NCBI GenBank assembly: GCA_031835245.1
Contig: JAVKOQ010000172.1
Span: 1 to 64,000, forward strand
DNA from: Balamuthia mandrillaris
Lineage: Eukaryota > Discosea > Longamoebia > Balamuthiidae
DNA: 64,000 bases
Direction of reading: 5' to 3'
Both the position numbers and the translations under genes were made by a program. Under the pieces are notes generated by a model. That model was not told where the DNA came from. It saw only the letters and a program-made list of their open reading frames with translations, and did no database searches. Below, piece after piece: positions 32,673-45,174 of the stretch (its first letter is position 1; each line of letters opens with the position of its first letter).

Positions 32673-35049
32673 CTATAGCGAATCTCCATCGTCGCTATCT
32701 CCCTTGATAGCATCCAGTTTCTTTCCTTGAACTCGAGTTACTTTGCCAGTCTTTTTCGCTCCGCTGTCTGGTCTGTCCATACTGATATCGGAGCTGCTTC
32801 CCGTTGTACTTGATAGAGGGGAGCGACAGGTGAAAATTCTCCACCATACCAAGTAGATACGACGGCTGGTGCCAAAGATAAAGAAGACGAAGATGCCTTG
32901 GCCTGCAAAGTTGAATGCTGCCAACACCCACAACGGATAGTTTATCTTTGTGTGGTGCAGTTGTTGGTAGTGTGAGTGTGCGGAATAGAGAAAAGCAAAA
33001 AAGTTGAAAAAATAAAGAGAACGAGAGAAAGAAAGAGAGAGAGAGAGCGAGAGAGAGCGAGAGAGAAAGAAAGAGAGAGCATACCTCTGATGGAGTGGAG
33101 CATCGTACTGCTTCGTCATCGGGTACCGGGCGCTGTTCAATGTGTTCCCAGTAATACTCCGTTGCTGTCTTTTCGAAGAGGCATTGAATGTGCCTTTCGT
33201 AGGCATCATACTGGTCGTTTCTTCGGTTCAAAAAGTCCAACTGAAAGGCGAACAAAAAGATGCAGACCCAAATATACAAGCCCAAGAAAGCAAAGATCCT
33301 CCATTGGCCTTTCACAAATGTCCAAAAGCCTTTCACTCCCGATTCTTGGCGAAGCTGGAAGATGATGACCACCAATATCAAGGACACTCCGATGAAGACG
33401 CACAGCAAGATGGGCAGCCAGAACAAGACAAAGTTCCACACGTTGGTTGTCTCACCTTCCGCCTCAATGCCATCTCCTCTTCCAATGAAGAACTCTAGTG
33501 CATTGTCCTCGTCAGTTGAGTGGATGGTACACCACAAGTCCGATCCGTTGGCCCCAAGCCTCTCCGCTCCCAGGCCGATGATCACCGGAATTAATGGGAG
33601 AAGCCATGCGATGCAATGATAGCACACCATCATAGCCGTTGTTGTGGAACCTTTCTTCCAGTCTATGCTGCGAGCGGCAAAGATCAACATGAGGAAGATG
33701 TTCACGCAGATGACCAACCACCATAATACCGCCGCCATGAAGAAGTACACCACCAGGATGCCTTGCACTGTGCATGCCCCAGCACCAAAGTAGTTGGGGT
33801 TCTCTTCATTCTCGCACAACATCTCTTCTGTGCCATCAGAGAGCATGCTGGCCAGGCAGAAGGCGAAGGAGAAGCACATGATGGCGATGAAGAAGAACAT
33901 GGGCAGATGGTTGGGGAACTTCCTCTTGGTGGGGTCCACGAGGTAGGTGATGATGAGGAAGGCCATCATCACCAAACTGATCCAGGAGATGCCGCTCATC
34001 ATGTCCGTGATGGTGTCGAACTCGTCCTTATCCAAAAGAGGTTCTGGACAGTTGAAGGCGCAACTGTCCACACCGCTCTGATGCATTCCTTGTGGACAAT
34101 TGAATGCGCCAAGGTCTGTTTGTTAGCAACGAGAGAAAAAGCATGAGTATCGAGCAAACGGAGAGGAGAAAACGCAAACAGGAAGGAATAACGAACATGA
34201 GATTTCTCTGCTATCTTCATAGCATTGAAAGTCATAGCCCCAAGTGTCGCCGTTGGGAGCGGACACCTCCACCGTCACGTTCGGTCCCTCGGGCAAAATG
34301 TCGTAGACCGTCAAGTCAAAGTAAAAGGGATTGGGCACATCGCAATTGTAAAACACTTCCCGTAACTCAGCAGGGATGCTGCTGTCGCAGTAGAGGGTGT
34401 GATCCCAGCAGAGGTCGCGGCAAGGGTAGGTGCCGACCACCGCCACTTGCTCTTGGGTGTAGTTGTCGGGATCAGCGTAAGGAGAGAGCACCTCGTGGCA
34501 TTCTCGGAAGTAGATGGGGCACATGAATCTGGCAGAATGGATTCTGCATGCTTGGTTGGCGACCGCAGTCAATGTTAACCTTTTTTTCGTTGTTGTTGTT
34601 GGAAGCGGAGATGAGGATAAGAGACCTGAGAAGATAAAGAAACAAAACACACACAAACATAAAGACAATATCAAGGAGAAGAATAACCAACGCAGTAAAA
34701 GACTGTCGCCAAAGCTCAAAGCCGTCCCCAGCAGTAAAGTTGGGAACCTGCACGCCAGGCACATGATATATCATGTCGTAGGTGAGGTAATGCTCGCAGC
34801 CGGAAGGGCCAAAGTCCAGCTCGCTCTTGTTCACGCAAACCGCATTGGGATGAGAGGGGCTCAAAAGCTCATCGAACCTTCCTGGCTTGGGGCTTTGGCA
34901 AACTGACCCATGGGGTAACGAGAGAACATAAGAAGAAAGTGCAAAACGCCACAGAGAGGGAGAGGTTTTTAAAAAAAAATAAAGTACAGCAACGTACCGA
35001 GATAAGCCGGGAGCGACAAAAACAACAAGAGAAGCACTGCAAGCTGCAT
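32673..35049 (-). CDS. Frizzled/smoothened-like receptor 2 (Fsl family)
   Basis: Exons 35049-34998, 34902-34692, 34579-34197, 34115-33085, 32945-32673; 649 aa. Signal peptide MQLAVLLLLFLSLPAYL. Ectodomain residues ~20-215 with the Fz-CRD-like Cys pattern (CEHYLTYDMIYHVPG; NQACR; CPIYFRECHEV; YPCRDLCWDH). TM1 ~257-275, TM2 ~286-306, TM3 ~332-361, TM4 ~376-396, TM5 ~441-467, TM6 ~486-507, TM7 in exon 5. Tail ends with KVTRVQGKKL and an acidic DDGDSL. Exon 3 and the first third of exon 4 are almost identical to receptor 3. The exon 2 donor must be GTTGGT to keep phase 2, a weaker site than in the paralogues. Confidence 0.88.
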
Positions 35050-35738
35050 GACTCCGGGCGTTCTTCTTGGCAAAAAAAAAACAAAACGTCTTGTGTGTTT
35101 TTTCCTTTCTCTCTGTCTCCTTGCCCCCCAATATCACCCAAAAAAGCCAAAGTGGCGGTGACCAGCGAGCACGTTCTGCCAAACAACCAACGGATCCTTT
35201 GTTTCCCGTAGAGATCTCCTAATAATAAGAGAGTTTCGTCGGGCACCGGGGCGGCCCCTTTACGTTTTTCCACACACAAACTACCGCCGCGCAGCACAAC
35301 GCCATCGTACCCTTTCCTAATGCCTACCTCATGCCAATGATTAATGATTGTTGGCCAACCGACCAACCGCGGCCGCGCACCTAAAATCGCCGTTCCCTTT
35401 TAATTAAAAATTTCCCGTCGGTTGCCCGTCACAGTTGACCGGCCGCGCTCCTGTCCTTGGCGGTGCAGCAAAACGTCAGCAGGGGGTGACCCCTTGGTGA
35501 GCGGAGAGAGAGAGAGAGACAAGGGCTAAACACCAACAAGTTACCCACACTACGAAAGATCGAGCGACTTTTGCAAAGATGACGAAGCACGCAGACAAAA
35601 ACAAAACGGGGAGGTGACGTCGTTTTTTTTTTTTCAGTTCAACCCGTGTGCTGTCGATGCTTGGTCTTCATGTCTGGGGTACTGGTTGGGAAAAAGAACG
35701 GAGGGATTATTATTTTTTTTTTTAAAAAAAGAGCAAAG
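35050..35738. other. Intergenic region between receptors 2 and 3
   Basis: About 690 bp. It is GC-richer than other spacers around 35220-35490, with a short GA run at 35504-35520. No coding frame or RNA gene is seen; it should hold the promoter of receptor 2. Confidence 0.6.
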
Positions 35739-38064
35739 TTACAGCTGGTCATCGTCGCTCTGTTGCTTCCCCTTCACAAGTTCCATTGCTCGTCCTTTTG
35801 GAGCCACCCCCTTCACTCTTGTAATCACCGTCGAACTAACGGGGGTGGTGACAGGAACACTAAACTCGTTGGAACTACCACCAAAGAGCGTCCACCAGAC
35901 GAGGTAGATGCTGGGGCTGGTGCCGAAGATGAAGAAGACGAAGATGCCTTGGCCGGCGAAGTTGAATGCTGCCAACACCCATAACGGGTAGTTTATCTGG
36001 TTGTGGTGTTTGTTAGGTTTGAAGAAGAGCAGAAAAATATGGAAGCAAGAGAGAACAGAAAGAAGAACGGTACCGCGGATTCAACAACACACCGCATGAC
36101 GTACTCCTCAGGAACTGGAGTGTCCTCGATATGCCGGTAATGATATTCCTGTGCTGTCTTCTGGAAGAGACAACTTATGTGTTCCTCATAGGCATCGTAC
36201 TGGTCGTTTCGTCTACCCAAGAAGTCCAATTGAAAAGCGAACAAGAAGATACAGACCCAAATGTACAATGCCAAGAACGCAAAGATCCTCCACTGTCCTT
36301 TCACGAATGCCCAACAGCCTTTCACCCCTGATTCCTGTCGAAGCTGGAAGATGATGACCATGAGGATCAAGGACACGCCGATGAAGACGCACAACACGAT
36401 GGGCAGCCAGAACAACGCAAAGTTCCACACGTTGGCCGTCTCTCCTTCCGCCTCGATTCCATCTTCTCCTTTGCCAATCACGAACTTCAATGCATTGTCC
36501 ACATCTGACGAATGAATGGTGCACCACAAGTCCGATCCGTTGGCTCCAAGACGCTCTGCCCCCAAACTGATGACCAATGGAATCAAAGGAAGAAGCCAAG
36601 CGAAGGAATGATAGCACACCTTCAAAATCCGCTTTGTTTTGGGCTTGTGCCAATCCATGCTTTTGGCAGCAAAGGTCATCATCAAGAAGATGTTGAAGCA
36701 GATGACCAACCACCACAATACCGCCGCCATGAAGAAGTACACCACCAGGATGCCTTGCACTGTGCATGCCCCAGCGCCAAAGTAGTTGGGGTTCTCTTCG
36801 TTCTCGCACAACATCTCTTCTGTGCCATCAGAGAGCATGCTGGCCAGGCAGAAGGCGAAGGAGAAGCACATGATGGCGATGAAGAAGAACATGGGCAGAT
36901 GGTTGGGGAACTTCCTCTTGGTGGGGTCCACGAGGTAGGTGATGATGAGGAAGGCCATCAAGACAAAGCTGATCCAAGAGATGCCGCTCATCATGTCCGT
37001 GATGGTGTCGAACTCGTCCTTATCCAAAAGAGGTTCTGGACAGTTGAAGGTGCAACTGTCAACACCGCTCTGATGCATTCCTTGTGGACAATTGAATGCG
37101 CCAAGGTCTGTCAGTAGACAGAAGAGGAAAAGAAATACTTGAGTGCATTCTCAACAAAATACATGGCATGTGGAAAAAAAGAAAGAAAAGAAAAGAAAAG
37201 AAAATATGAACGGACATGAAACATCTCGGCTGGCATCATAGCATTGAAAGTCATAGCCCCAAGTGTCGCCGTTGGGAGCGGACACCTCCACCGTCACGTT
37301 TGGTCCCTCGGGCAAAATGTCGTAGACCGTCAAGTCAAAGTAATAGAGATTGGGCACATCGCAATTGTAAAACACTTCCCGTAACTCAGCAGGGATGCTG
37401 CTGTCGCAGTAGAGGGTGTGATCCCAGCAGAGGTCGCGGCAAGGGTAGGTGCCGACCACCGCCACTTGCTCTTGGGTGTAGTTGTCGGGATCAGCGTAAG
37501 GAGAGAGCACCTCGTGGCATTCTCGGAAGTAGATGGGGCACATGAATCGGGAAGTGTGGATTTTGCATGCTTGGTTTGGTATTGACGCCAATGTAAACCT
37601 TTTTCATTGTTGATACCTTTGTTATAAAAAATACCAAACAAAGGAACAAACGAACAAACAAACAAGCAAAATGAAACGACAGAACAAAATGAGGAGCAAA
37701 CAAACCCAGTGAGAACTTCTCTAAAAGCTTCAAAGCCATCTCCAGTTATGTCAGCGATCTGCACTCCGGGCACATGGTATATCATGTCATAGCTCAGATA
37801 GTGCTCACAGCCAGAAGAGCCAAAGTCCAGCTGGCTTTTGTTCACACACGTGGCGTTCGGGTGAGACGGGCTTAGCAGTTCGTCAAACCTACCTTCCTTT
37901 AGGTTGGCTTGCCGAGCCGCTTCTGGTAGCAACGAGAAAAGCACAAGTTGGCCAAGTTAAACAACCCATATAGAGAATAGTGAAAACGAACCGTAATTCG
38001 AAGAGACTGAGGAGACAAAGAAAAACAAAAGGGAAGCCAGCCAAAGCGCTCTTCCCTGCCGCAT
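35739..38064 (-). CDS. Frizzled/smoothened-like receptor 3 (Fsl family)
   Basis: Exons 38064-37992, 37922-37706, 37598-37216, 37107-36074, 35996-35739; 654 aa. Signal peptide MRQGRALWLASLLFFFVSSVSS. Same ectodomain and 7TM plan as receptor 2. Exon 4 is 3 nt longer than in receptor 2 (1034 against 1031 nt), with one extra residue (GKGEDGIEAEGE). TM1 reads SGISWISFVLMAFLIITYL, a variant shared with receptors 6 and 8. The tail has VITRVKG, then a second ELVKGKQQ and ends DDDQL. Exon 3 nearly equals receptor 2; the TM5-TM6 segment nearly equals receptor 4. Confidence 0.88.
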
Positions 38065-38822
38065 TTCTTGCTTTGTTGCGCCCTCTCAAAAGTAAAAAAG
38101 TGCGATTAAACCCAACACAATGCCCACAAATAAAAGGTAAAAATCATAAATGAAATCGTTATCACCACCGGACAACGTCAACACCGCGAACCAGTGTAAA
38201 GCTCATGCGTCCTCTCCAAAGTAAAAACGTGCAATTAAACCCAACACAATGCCCAAAAATAAAAGGTAAAAAATAAAAGGCAAAAATCATAAATGAAATC
38301 GTTATCACTATCGGCAACGTCAACTCTGCCAACCAATGTCTATCTCAAGCGTTCTCCCCTTGCGTTCAACCAACCACGTTTGTGTCCCAGCCTCTGCCCT
38401 ACTGTTTTGTTCAAAAAGTAACAAGTGTGGTCCGTCCAACACATAAAATTGATTGAGTGCTTGTGTTTGTTTGTCGGGTTTGATTGAAGCGAACAACCAA
38501 AAAAAAAAAAAAGTAAAATAAGTTAGACAATACATGGACACTTGATACAACGACAGATCAGAAGTCGGAGCGGGCATACCCCAGAGGCAGGGCAACCCAG
38601 ATTGTCCATCGTTCCTTTTTTTCGTTTTTTGGGGACGATTTAATTACAACGGAAAATTGGCAGAAAGGCGGGAAATGGAATTTCGTTCAAATTTACAAAA
38701 AAATAAATTTTAAAATAAAATACAAAAAAAATTAGAAATAAATAAATAAATAAATAAATAAATAAATAGGCCACTCGCTTTGCTCGTGATGCTGCTAAGC
38801 TCCTTTCCTCCGTGCGTGGAGG
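38065..38822. repeat. Intergenic region with a ~100-bp direct duplication
   Basis: Copy 1 begins about 38083 and copy 2 about 38213. Both contain the runs AATTAAACCCAACACAATGCCC (first base variable), ATAAAAGGTAAAAA and CATAAATGAAATCGTTATCAC, then a variant of ACAACGTCAAC. Copy 2 has an internal expansion of ATAAAAGG. The rest is AT-rich, with an (AAAT)n run at 38735-38768. No gene seen. Confidence 0.75.
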
Positions 38823-41147
38823 TTAGTTTAATGCCTTTTCCAAGCCGTAGTCGGTGGAGGTTGCTGAAATGCTTGTCATGCGGGAGCGAGAGGTAATGAT
38901 CTTCCACCAGCCCCAGTAGATGTGCCGGCTGGTGCCGAAGATGAAGAAGACGAAGAGGCCTTGGCCGGCGAAGTTGAATGCTGCCAACACCCACAATGGA
39001 TAGTTTATCTTTTGTTGTTGTTATTGCATGCAAGACGATAAGAACAGGTTAAGAACAAAACAACAGAAGAAGAAGAAGAAGAAGAAGAAGAAGAAGAACA
39101 AGAAGAAGAAGAAGAAGAAGAAGAACAAGAAGAAGAAGAAGAAGAAGAAGAACAAGAAGAACAAGAAGAACAAGAAGAAGAAGATGATGATGAAGAAGAA
39201 CAAGAACAAGAACAAGAAGAAGAAGAAGAAGATGAACATAAAGCTGAGAAAGAAGTACTTACATTCGATTCGAAGGTGCAGGTGCTCACAGCCTCCGCTG
39301 GAACCGGCCGGTTTAGCTTAGCAAAGTAGTTATCTACGGCGGTCTTCTGGAAGAGACACTGAATATGTTCCTCATAGGCATCGTACTGGTCGTTTCGTCT
39401 ACCCAAGAAGTCCAACTGAAAAGCGAACAAGAAGCTGCAGACCCAAATGTACAATGCCAAGAACGCAAAGATCCTCCACTGTCCTTTCACAAATGCCCAG
39501 AAGCCTTTCACCCCTGATTCCTGTCGAAGCTGGAAGATGATGACCATGAGGATCAAGGACACGCCGATGAAGACGCACAACACGATGGGCAGCCAGAACA
39601 ACGCAAAGTTCCACACGTTGGCCGTCTCTCCTTCCGTCTCGATTCCATCACCTGCTCCAATGATGAACTTGAGTGCATTGTCGCCATTTGAAGAATGAAT
39701 GGTGCACCACAAGTCCGATCCGTTGCTCCCAAGCTTCTCTGCTGCCAAACCGATGATCACCGGAAGCAAAGGAAGAAACCATGAGAAGCAGTGATAACCT
39801 CCCATCAATAGCGGTATTGTAGATCCGTTCTTCCAATCGATGTCCCTGGCAGCGAAGATCATCATCAAGAAGATGTTGAAGCAGATGACCAACCACCACA
39901 GCACTGCCGCTATAAAGAAGTACACAATGAGAAGTCCTTGTACCGTGCATGCTCCATCTCCAAAGTAGTTTGGCTCCTTTGTACTTTCACACAACATCTC
40001 TTCCGTCCCGTCAGAGAGCATGCTGGCCAGGCAGAAGGCGAAGGAGAAGCACATGACAGAAAAGAAGAAGAATATGGGTAGGTGGTTGGGGAACTTTCGT
40101 TTGGTGGGATCGATGAGGTAGGAGAGGATGAGAAAGGCCATCATGACCAGGCTGATCCAGGAGATGCCGCTCATCATGTCCGTGATGGTTTTAAACTCGT
40201 CTTTCTTCAACAAAGGTTCTGGACAATCGAAAGCACAAGTGTTGCTCCCTGTACGATGCATTCCTTGTGGACAGTCGAACGAGCCAATGTCTATTTCAAA
40301 GCAATGAACAAAACAAAGAAGCAGCAAACAAGAAAAGAAGGAGGAAAAACGAACATGATACTTTTCGACTGCCATCATAGCATTGAAAGGTATAGTCCCA
40401 AGTGTCACCGTTGGGGGCTGACACAGTCACCGTCACGTTCGGTCCCTCTGGAAGAATGTCATACGCTGTCAAGTCAAAGTAATACTTGTTGGGCACTTCG
40501 CAGTTGTAGTATAACTCCCGTAACTCAGCAGGGATGCTGCTGTCGCAGTGGCCGGTGTATTCCCAGCACAGGTCGCGACAAGGGTATGTACCGACCACCG
40601 CCACTTGCTCTCGAGTGTAGTTGTTGGGGTCGGCGTAAGGAGAGAGCACTTGATGGCATTCTCGGAAGTAGATGGGGCACATGTAACGGGCTGAGTGGAT
40701 TCTGCAGGTTTGGTTTGGGATGAAGGGAATAGAATACCTTTGTTTTTGTAGCTTTTGGTAAGAAAGAGAAAGAAAGAGAAAGAAAGAGGCAAGAAAGCGG
40801 AATAAATGCACGGAAGACCGAAAGGACGAAACAACCAAGCTAGCAATAAAAGAGAAAGAAGAAAGCAAGAGGGTAAGAAGCAAACGAACTCAACGCCGAT
40901 ATCTCTCCAAGCCTCGATACCATCGCCGGAGACGTTGGGCAGCTGCACGCCCGGCACGTTGTACACCATGTCATAGGCAAGATAACGCTCGCAGCCAGAA
41001 GAGCCAAAGTCTAGCTCGCTTTTGTTCACGCAAACAGCGTCGGGGTGGGTGGGGCTTAGAAACGCGTCATAGATGCCTCCCGTCGCGTCGCTTTGGCGAG
41101 CGGCTAAGAAGCGTGAGAAACAGGAAGCGGTAAAGGCAGAGAGAAGT

Positions 41148-41189
<42 letters not shown>

Positions 41190-41271
41190 CAGAGAGAGAG
41201 AAAAACCAACCAAATTCAGAAGAGAGCGCAAGCAAGAGCATGGAAGCGAGCAAATGGGTTGCCCACCGCAT
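38823..41271 (-). CDS. Frizzled/smoothened-like receptor 4 (Fsl family)
   Basis: Exons 41271-41211, 41103-40890, 40737-40355, 40290-39263, 39008-38823; 623 aa. Signal peptide MRWATHLLASMLLLALSS. Ectodomain with CERYLAYDMVYNVPG, NQTCR, CPIYFRECHQV and YPCRDLCWEYTGHC. TM block as in the family, with IGSFDCPQG at the start of exon 4. The tail is the shortest on the minus strand (SATSTDYGLEKALN) and lacks the VKGK motif, like receptors 1 and 9. Intron 4 is a long (GAA)n on +. Confidence 0.88.
39060..39239. repeat. (GAA)n/(AACAAGAAG)n in receptor 4 intron 4
   Basis: About 180 bp of imperfect AAG triplets on +, so CTT on the coding strand, immediately downstream of the TM1-TM6 exon donor. Confidence 0.95.
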
Positions 41272-41718
41272 CGCGCAGGTAGAAGAAACTCTTCGCGGGC
41301 AGGCAAATACCTTCTTCCAAAAAAAAAAAAAAAAAAAACTTTCCTCTAATGGCTAATACGACGCGTGCTGACCTAATGCCTAACAACAGGGGCGGCGGTA
41401 ACGCAGCAGCCAAGAATTGGTTAATGATGCTATAGTGGAAGGGCGAGCACGAGAGATGCTGTAATGATTGCGTTAATTCATGTCGTCCCGAACATATCGA
41501 GCGCGCCGTGATTGGATAAGATAAAGCACCACTCGGCAATCAGCGAAATGAAACCCGCCCCTTGGCTGAACAAGGAACAAAGAGCGTATCCGCTGTCTTG
41601 CAGCCGGAGCGGTTTCCTGGGTGTTCCCTTGTGTTAAAGCAGTTGATGCCCTTGCCAGTAACGAGAGGAAACGGTTCATTAGAAAAAACTACACTTAGCA
41701 GCTTTTATAAAAAGTATA
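41272..41718. other. Intergenic region between receptors 4 and 5
   Basis: About 450 bp with a poly-A run at 41322-41338. No gene or clear motif seen. Confidence 0.6.
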
Positions 41719-44194
41719 TTACATCGCATCGACGTCGCTATAGTTGGATGTGCTCAGCTGCTTCCCTTTCACTCGTGTTACTCTTCCAGAAGTGCTTGGC
41801 CTTTCCATGCTGAGGTCGGTGGAGCTTCCTGACACGCTAGACAAGGGAGTGCCCGAGGTAATGAGCCGCCACCAGGAGCGGTAGATGCGACGGCTGGTAC
41901 CAAAGATGAAGAAGACGAAGATGCCTTGTCCTGCGAAGTTGAACGCCGCCAACACCCACAACGGATAGTTGATCTGTCGTGTTTGTGTTGTTCAGAAAGT
42001 TGAATGTGTTAATGAACAAGGAGAAGAACGAATAGCTGGAGAATAAACAAGAAGAACGAAGAAGAATGAAGAAGAACGAACAACGAAGAAGAAGAAGAGG
42101 AGGAGGAGGAGGAAGAAGAAGAAGAAGAAGAAGAACAAGAAGAAGAAGAAGAAGAAGAAGAAGAAGAAGACGAAGAAGACGAAGAAGACGAAGAAGAACA
42201 AGAAGAACGACGAACGAAGAAGAAGGAGAAGGAGGAGAAGCAGGAGCAGAAGTACATAGAACTTGTAAGATAACGTACCTCAGAAGATAGTGTACATGTG
42301 AATTGGGATTCCTCTGGTACGGGCATGCCGATCTTCTCATGGTATCTCTCCACTGCTGACTTCTGGAACAGACACTGAATATGCTTCTCATAGGCATCGT
42401 ATTGGTCGTTTCTTCGGTTCAAAAAGTCCAACTGGAAAGCAAACAAGAAGATACAGACCCAGATGTACAAGCCCAAGAAGGCAAAGATCCTCCATTGGCC
42501 TTTCACGAAAGTCCAGCATCCCCGCAAACCAGACTCCTGTCGGATTTGGTAGATGATGACCACCATGATCAAGCACATGCCAATGGCGATGCAGAGCACG
42601 ATGGGCATCCAGAACAAGACAAAGTTCCACACGTTGGTTGTCTCTCCTTCCGTCTCTATCCCATCACCTGCTCCAATGATGAACGTCAGGGCGTTGTCCT
42701 CGTCGGTCGAGTGGATGGTGCACCACAAGTCCGATCCGTTGGCTCCTAGCCTCTTTGCCGCCAAACCTATGATTGAAGGGATTAATGGTAGGACCCAGGC
42801 GAACAGGTGATAGCATACGATCAACCCTGATACAGTTGATCCTTTCTTCCACTCAAAACCATGTGTGGCGAAGATCATCATGATGAAGATGTTGAAGCAG
42901 ATGACCAACCACCACAATATAGCTGCCATGAAGAAATACACCACGAGCATGCCTTGCACTGTGCATGCTCCAGCGCCAAAGTAGTTGGGTTGCTCTTCAT
43001 CTTCGCACAACATGTCTTTGGTGCCATCAGGAAGCACGCTGGCCAGGCAGAAGGCGAAGGAGAAGCACATGATGGCGATGAAGAAGAACACAGGCAGATG
43101 GTTGGGGAACCTTCGTTTAGTGGGGTCCAGAAGGTAGGTGATGATGAGGAAGGCCATCATGACCAGGCTGATCCAGGAGATGCCGCTCATCATGTCCGTG
43201 ATGGTGTCGAAATCGTCCTCATTCAAGAGAGGCTCTGGACAGTCAAAAGAACACATGTTGATCCCTGTCCCATGCATGCCGTCTGGGCAACCAAAGTCCC
43301 CGACATCTTCATATAATATGTTTGAGCTATGTTGTCAGTAAGACGAACCACAAGAACAGGAACAAGAATGAAGAAAAAAGAAGAAAAACAACACTAACAA
43401 CTTCATCAACAACAAGAAGGGAAACAAACATGAAACGTCTCGATTCCTATCGAAGCACTGATACTCGTAATCCCAGGTGTCACCGTTCGGAGCAACCGCC
43501 TGCACCGTCACGTTGCCGTCCGGTGGAAAGATGTCATAGATGGTCGCTCCAAAGAAAACGGGATTAGGTGTCTCACAGTTGAGGAATGCATCTTGGAACT
43601 CGGCCGGCACACTCGTTTCGCAGAATGGAATGTACTCTTGGCAGAGGTCTCGGCAAACGTAGGGACCGACCCTGGCCACTTGGTCGGGGGTGTAGTTGTC
43701 GGGGTCGGCATTGGGGGAGAGCACCTCAATGCACTCCCGGTAGTACGTCGGACACAGGTACCTCGCCGAGTGGATTCGACAAGCAGAGTTCGAGACAAAT
43801 GGAAGGGTGAACCTTATTATTGAAAATACACAACGCAAACAACGAACGAAACAAAGCATGAGAGAAAAAAGAAAAACAAAAGAAAGAGCAACAAAACAAA
43901 AAAAACCAAGAAAGCACTTACCCAATGACAATTTCTTTCCAGACGTCAAAGCCCTCGCCTGTGGTGTTGGGAAGCTGTACGCCGGGCACCATGTAGACCA
44001 TGTCATAGTCCAAGTATTGCTCGCAGCCAGAGGAGCCAAAGTCGATCTCGCTTTTGTTCACGCAGATGGCGTTTGGGTGGGATGGTGCCAAAAGCTCGTC
44101 GTAGATACCCCCTGGTGTGTTGCTTTGGCGGGCGACTTTTGTTGTTTAGAGTTCTTAGCAGAGAGAAAGAGTACACAGAAGGAGGGAGGGAGGG

Positions 44195-44226
<32 letters not shown>

Positions 44227-44259
44227 GAGAGACAGAGAGAGAGAGAAATGGGGAGGGAG

Positions 44260-44300
<41 letters not shown>

Positions 44301-44450
44301 AGAGAAAAGAGAGGGCAAGCAAAACTGAAATAGAGAAAGAGATACAAGTGGTGTCTTTACAAAGAAATAGAAAGAAAATAGAAACAAACCAAGAATGGAG
44401 GGAAGAGACAAAATCAACAAGCAGGCAAGGAAGGTAGTCGGCGGCTGCAT
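41719..44450 (-). CDS. Frizzled/smoothened-like receptor 5 (Fsl family)
   Basis: Exons 44450-44390, 44135-43922, 43812-43430, 43306-42279, 41973-41719; 646 aa. Signal peptide MQPPTTFLACLLILSLPSIL. Ectodomain with CEQYLDYDMVYMVPG, NSACR, CPTYYRECIEV and YVCRDLCQEYIPFC. TM block with KRRFPNHLPVFFF and NGSDLWCTIHST. The tail ends RVTRVKGKQL...DVDAM. A 349-bp block of exon 4 (42406-42754) reads identical to receptor 6 (45607-45955). Intron 1 has about 100 bp of GA on +, intron 4 a (GAA)n. Confidence 0.88.
42063..42245. repeat. (GAA)n/(GAC)n in receptor 5 intron 4
   Basis: Imperfect GAA/GAC/GGA triplets on +, at the same place as the triplet run in receptor 4. Confidence 0.95.
44198..44298. repeat. 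(GA)n in receptor 5 intron 1
   Basis: Long GA run with CAGA interruptions on +, inside the first intron of receptor 5. Confidence 0.95.
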
Positions 44451-45174
44451 GTGGTATGCGGATAGAGGTGAAGTGACGGTTTTCTGTAAGACTGACTGAG
44501 TGCTGGGGTATTCGCTTGTTTTTGTTGTATTGCTCTCGTTTAATAAGAAGCTGAGCTCTTGCGTGCCAACGGTGCCCCAGCCTCCGCGTGCAATACGGAC
44601 AAAAAGAATATGTCAACAACGAGCGCTGCTATCGGTGTGTTATGGTAAAAACTGCCAGTTTGATTCCTATATTAATTAATAAACGATGGTGGCCACCAAT
44701 CGCGTTAGGCCTATATGTCACACACTGCACTCAAGCTTAAATACAAGATACCAGGTGACCCTAGCGATGGAAAGTCCAAATCTGGGTACGTTTCTTTAAA
44801 CAGAACATGAAGCTTGAGTCCTATAGCGCAGTTGATGAACGTGCTCCCTTTTTGCCTACCATCTCAAAAGGCAATGATCAGCTTCAGTACTGACCGACCT
44901 GTAGAAAAAAGGTTGAAGCATCCGTCTCGAGGTTCGTTGAGGTTGCGCCAGAACAGTGTCGTATCCACAAAAAGAAAAAGGAGATGCAACAAAGACCGAG
45001 AAACGAAAAGGAATTTGAAAAGTGTTGAATTTATAACTATTTTCTTTTACAAAAACATTTGAAAAACAAAAAAAAAAACTTGCTCTTTTCCTGTGCATTC
45101 GTCAAAAAAAAAAAGGCGGGAACAAAAACGCGCTCGTGTTACAAAAATGGGGTTGACTCGCTGCAAAAAGTTTG
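44451..45174. other. Intergenic region between receptors 5 and 6
   Basis: About 720 bp. A short plus-strand frame (ATG at 44808, 28 codons) lies in 44800-44895, but there is no support for expression. T/A-rich near 45030-45115. Confidence 0.55.

Noticed and set aside
35646-35984. Plus-strand frame of 112 codons over the receptor 3 tail
   Set aside because: Shadow of the TM7 exon; the same shadow recurs at each receptor copy.
38700-39033. Minus-strand 107-codon frame at the receptor 4 tail
   Set aside because: Wrong frame of the TM7 exon; the correct frame joins exon 4 in phase and stops at 38823.
44808-44894. Short ORF (28 codons) starting MKLESYSAVDERAP
   Set aside because: It cannot be extended by splicing to an in-frame partner, and there is no other support.
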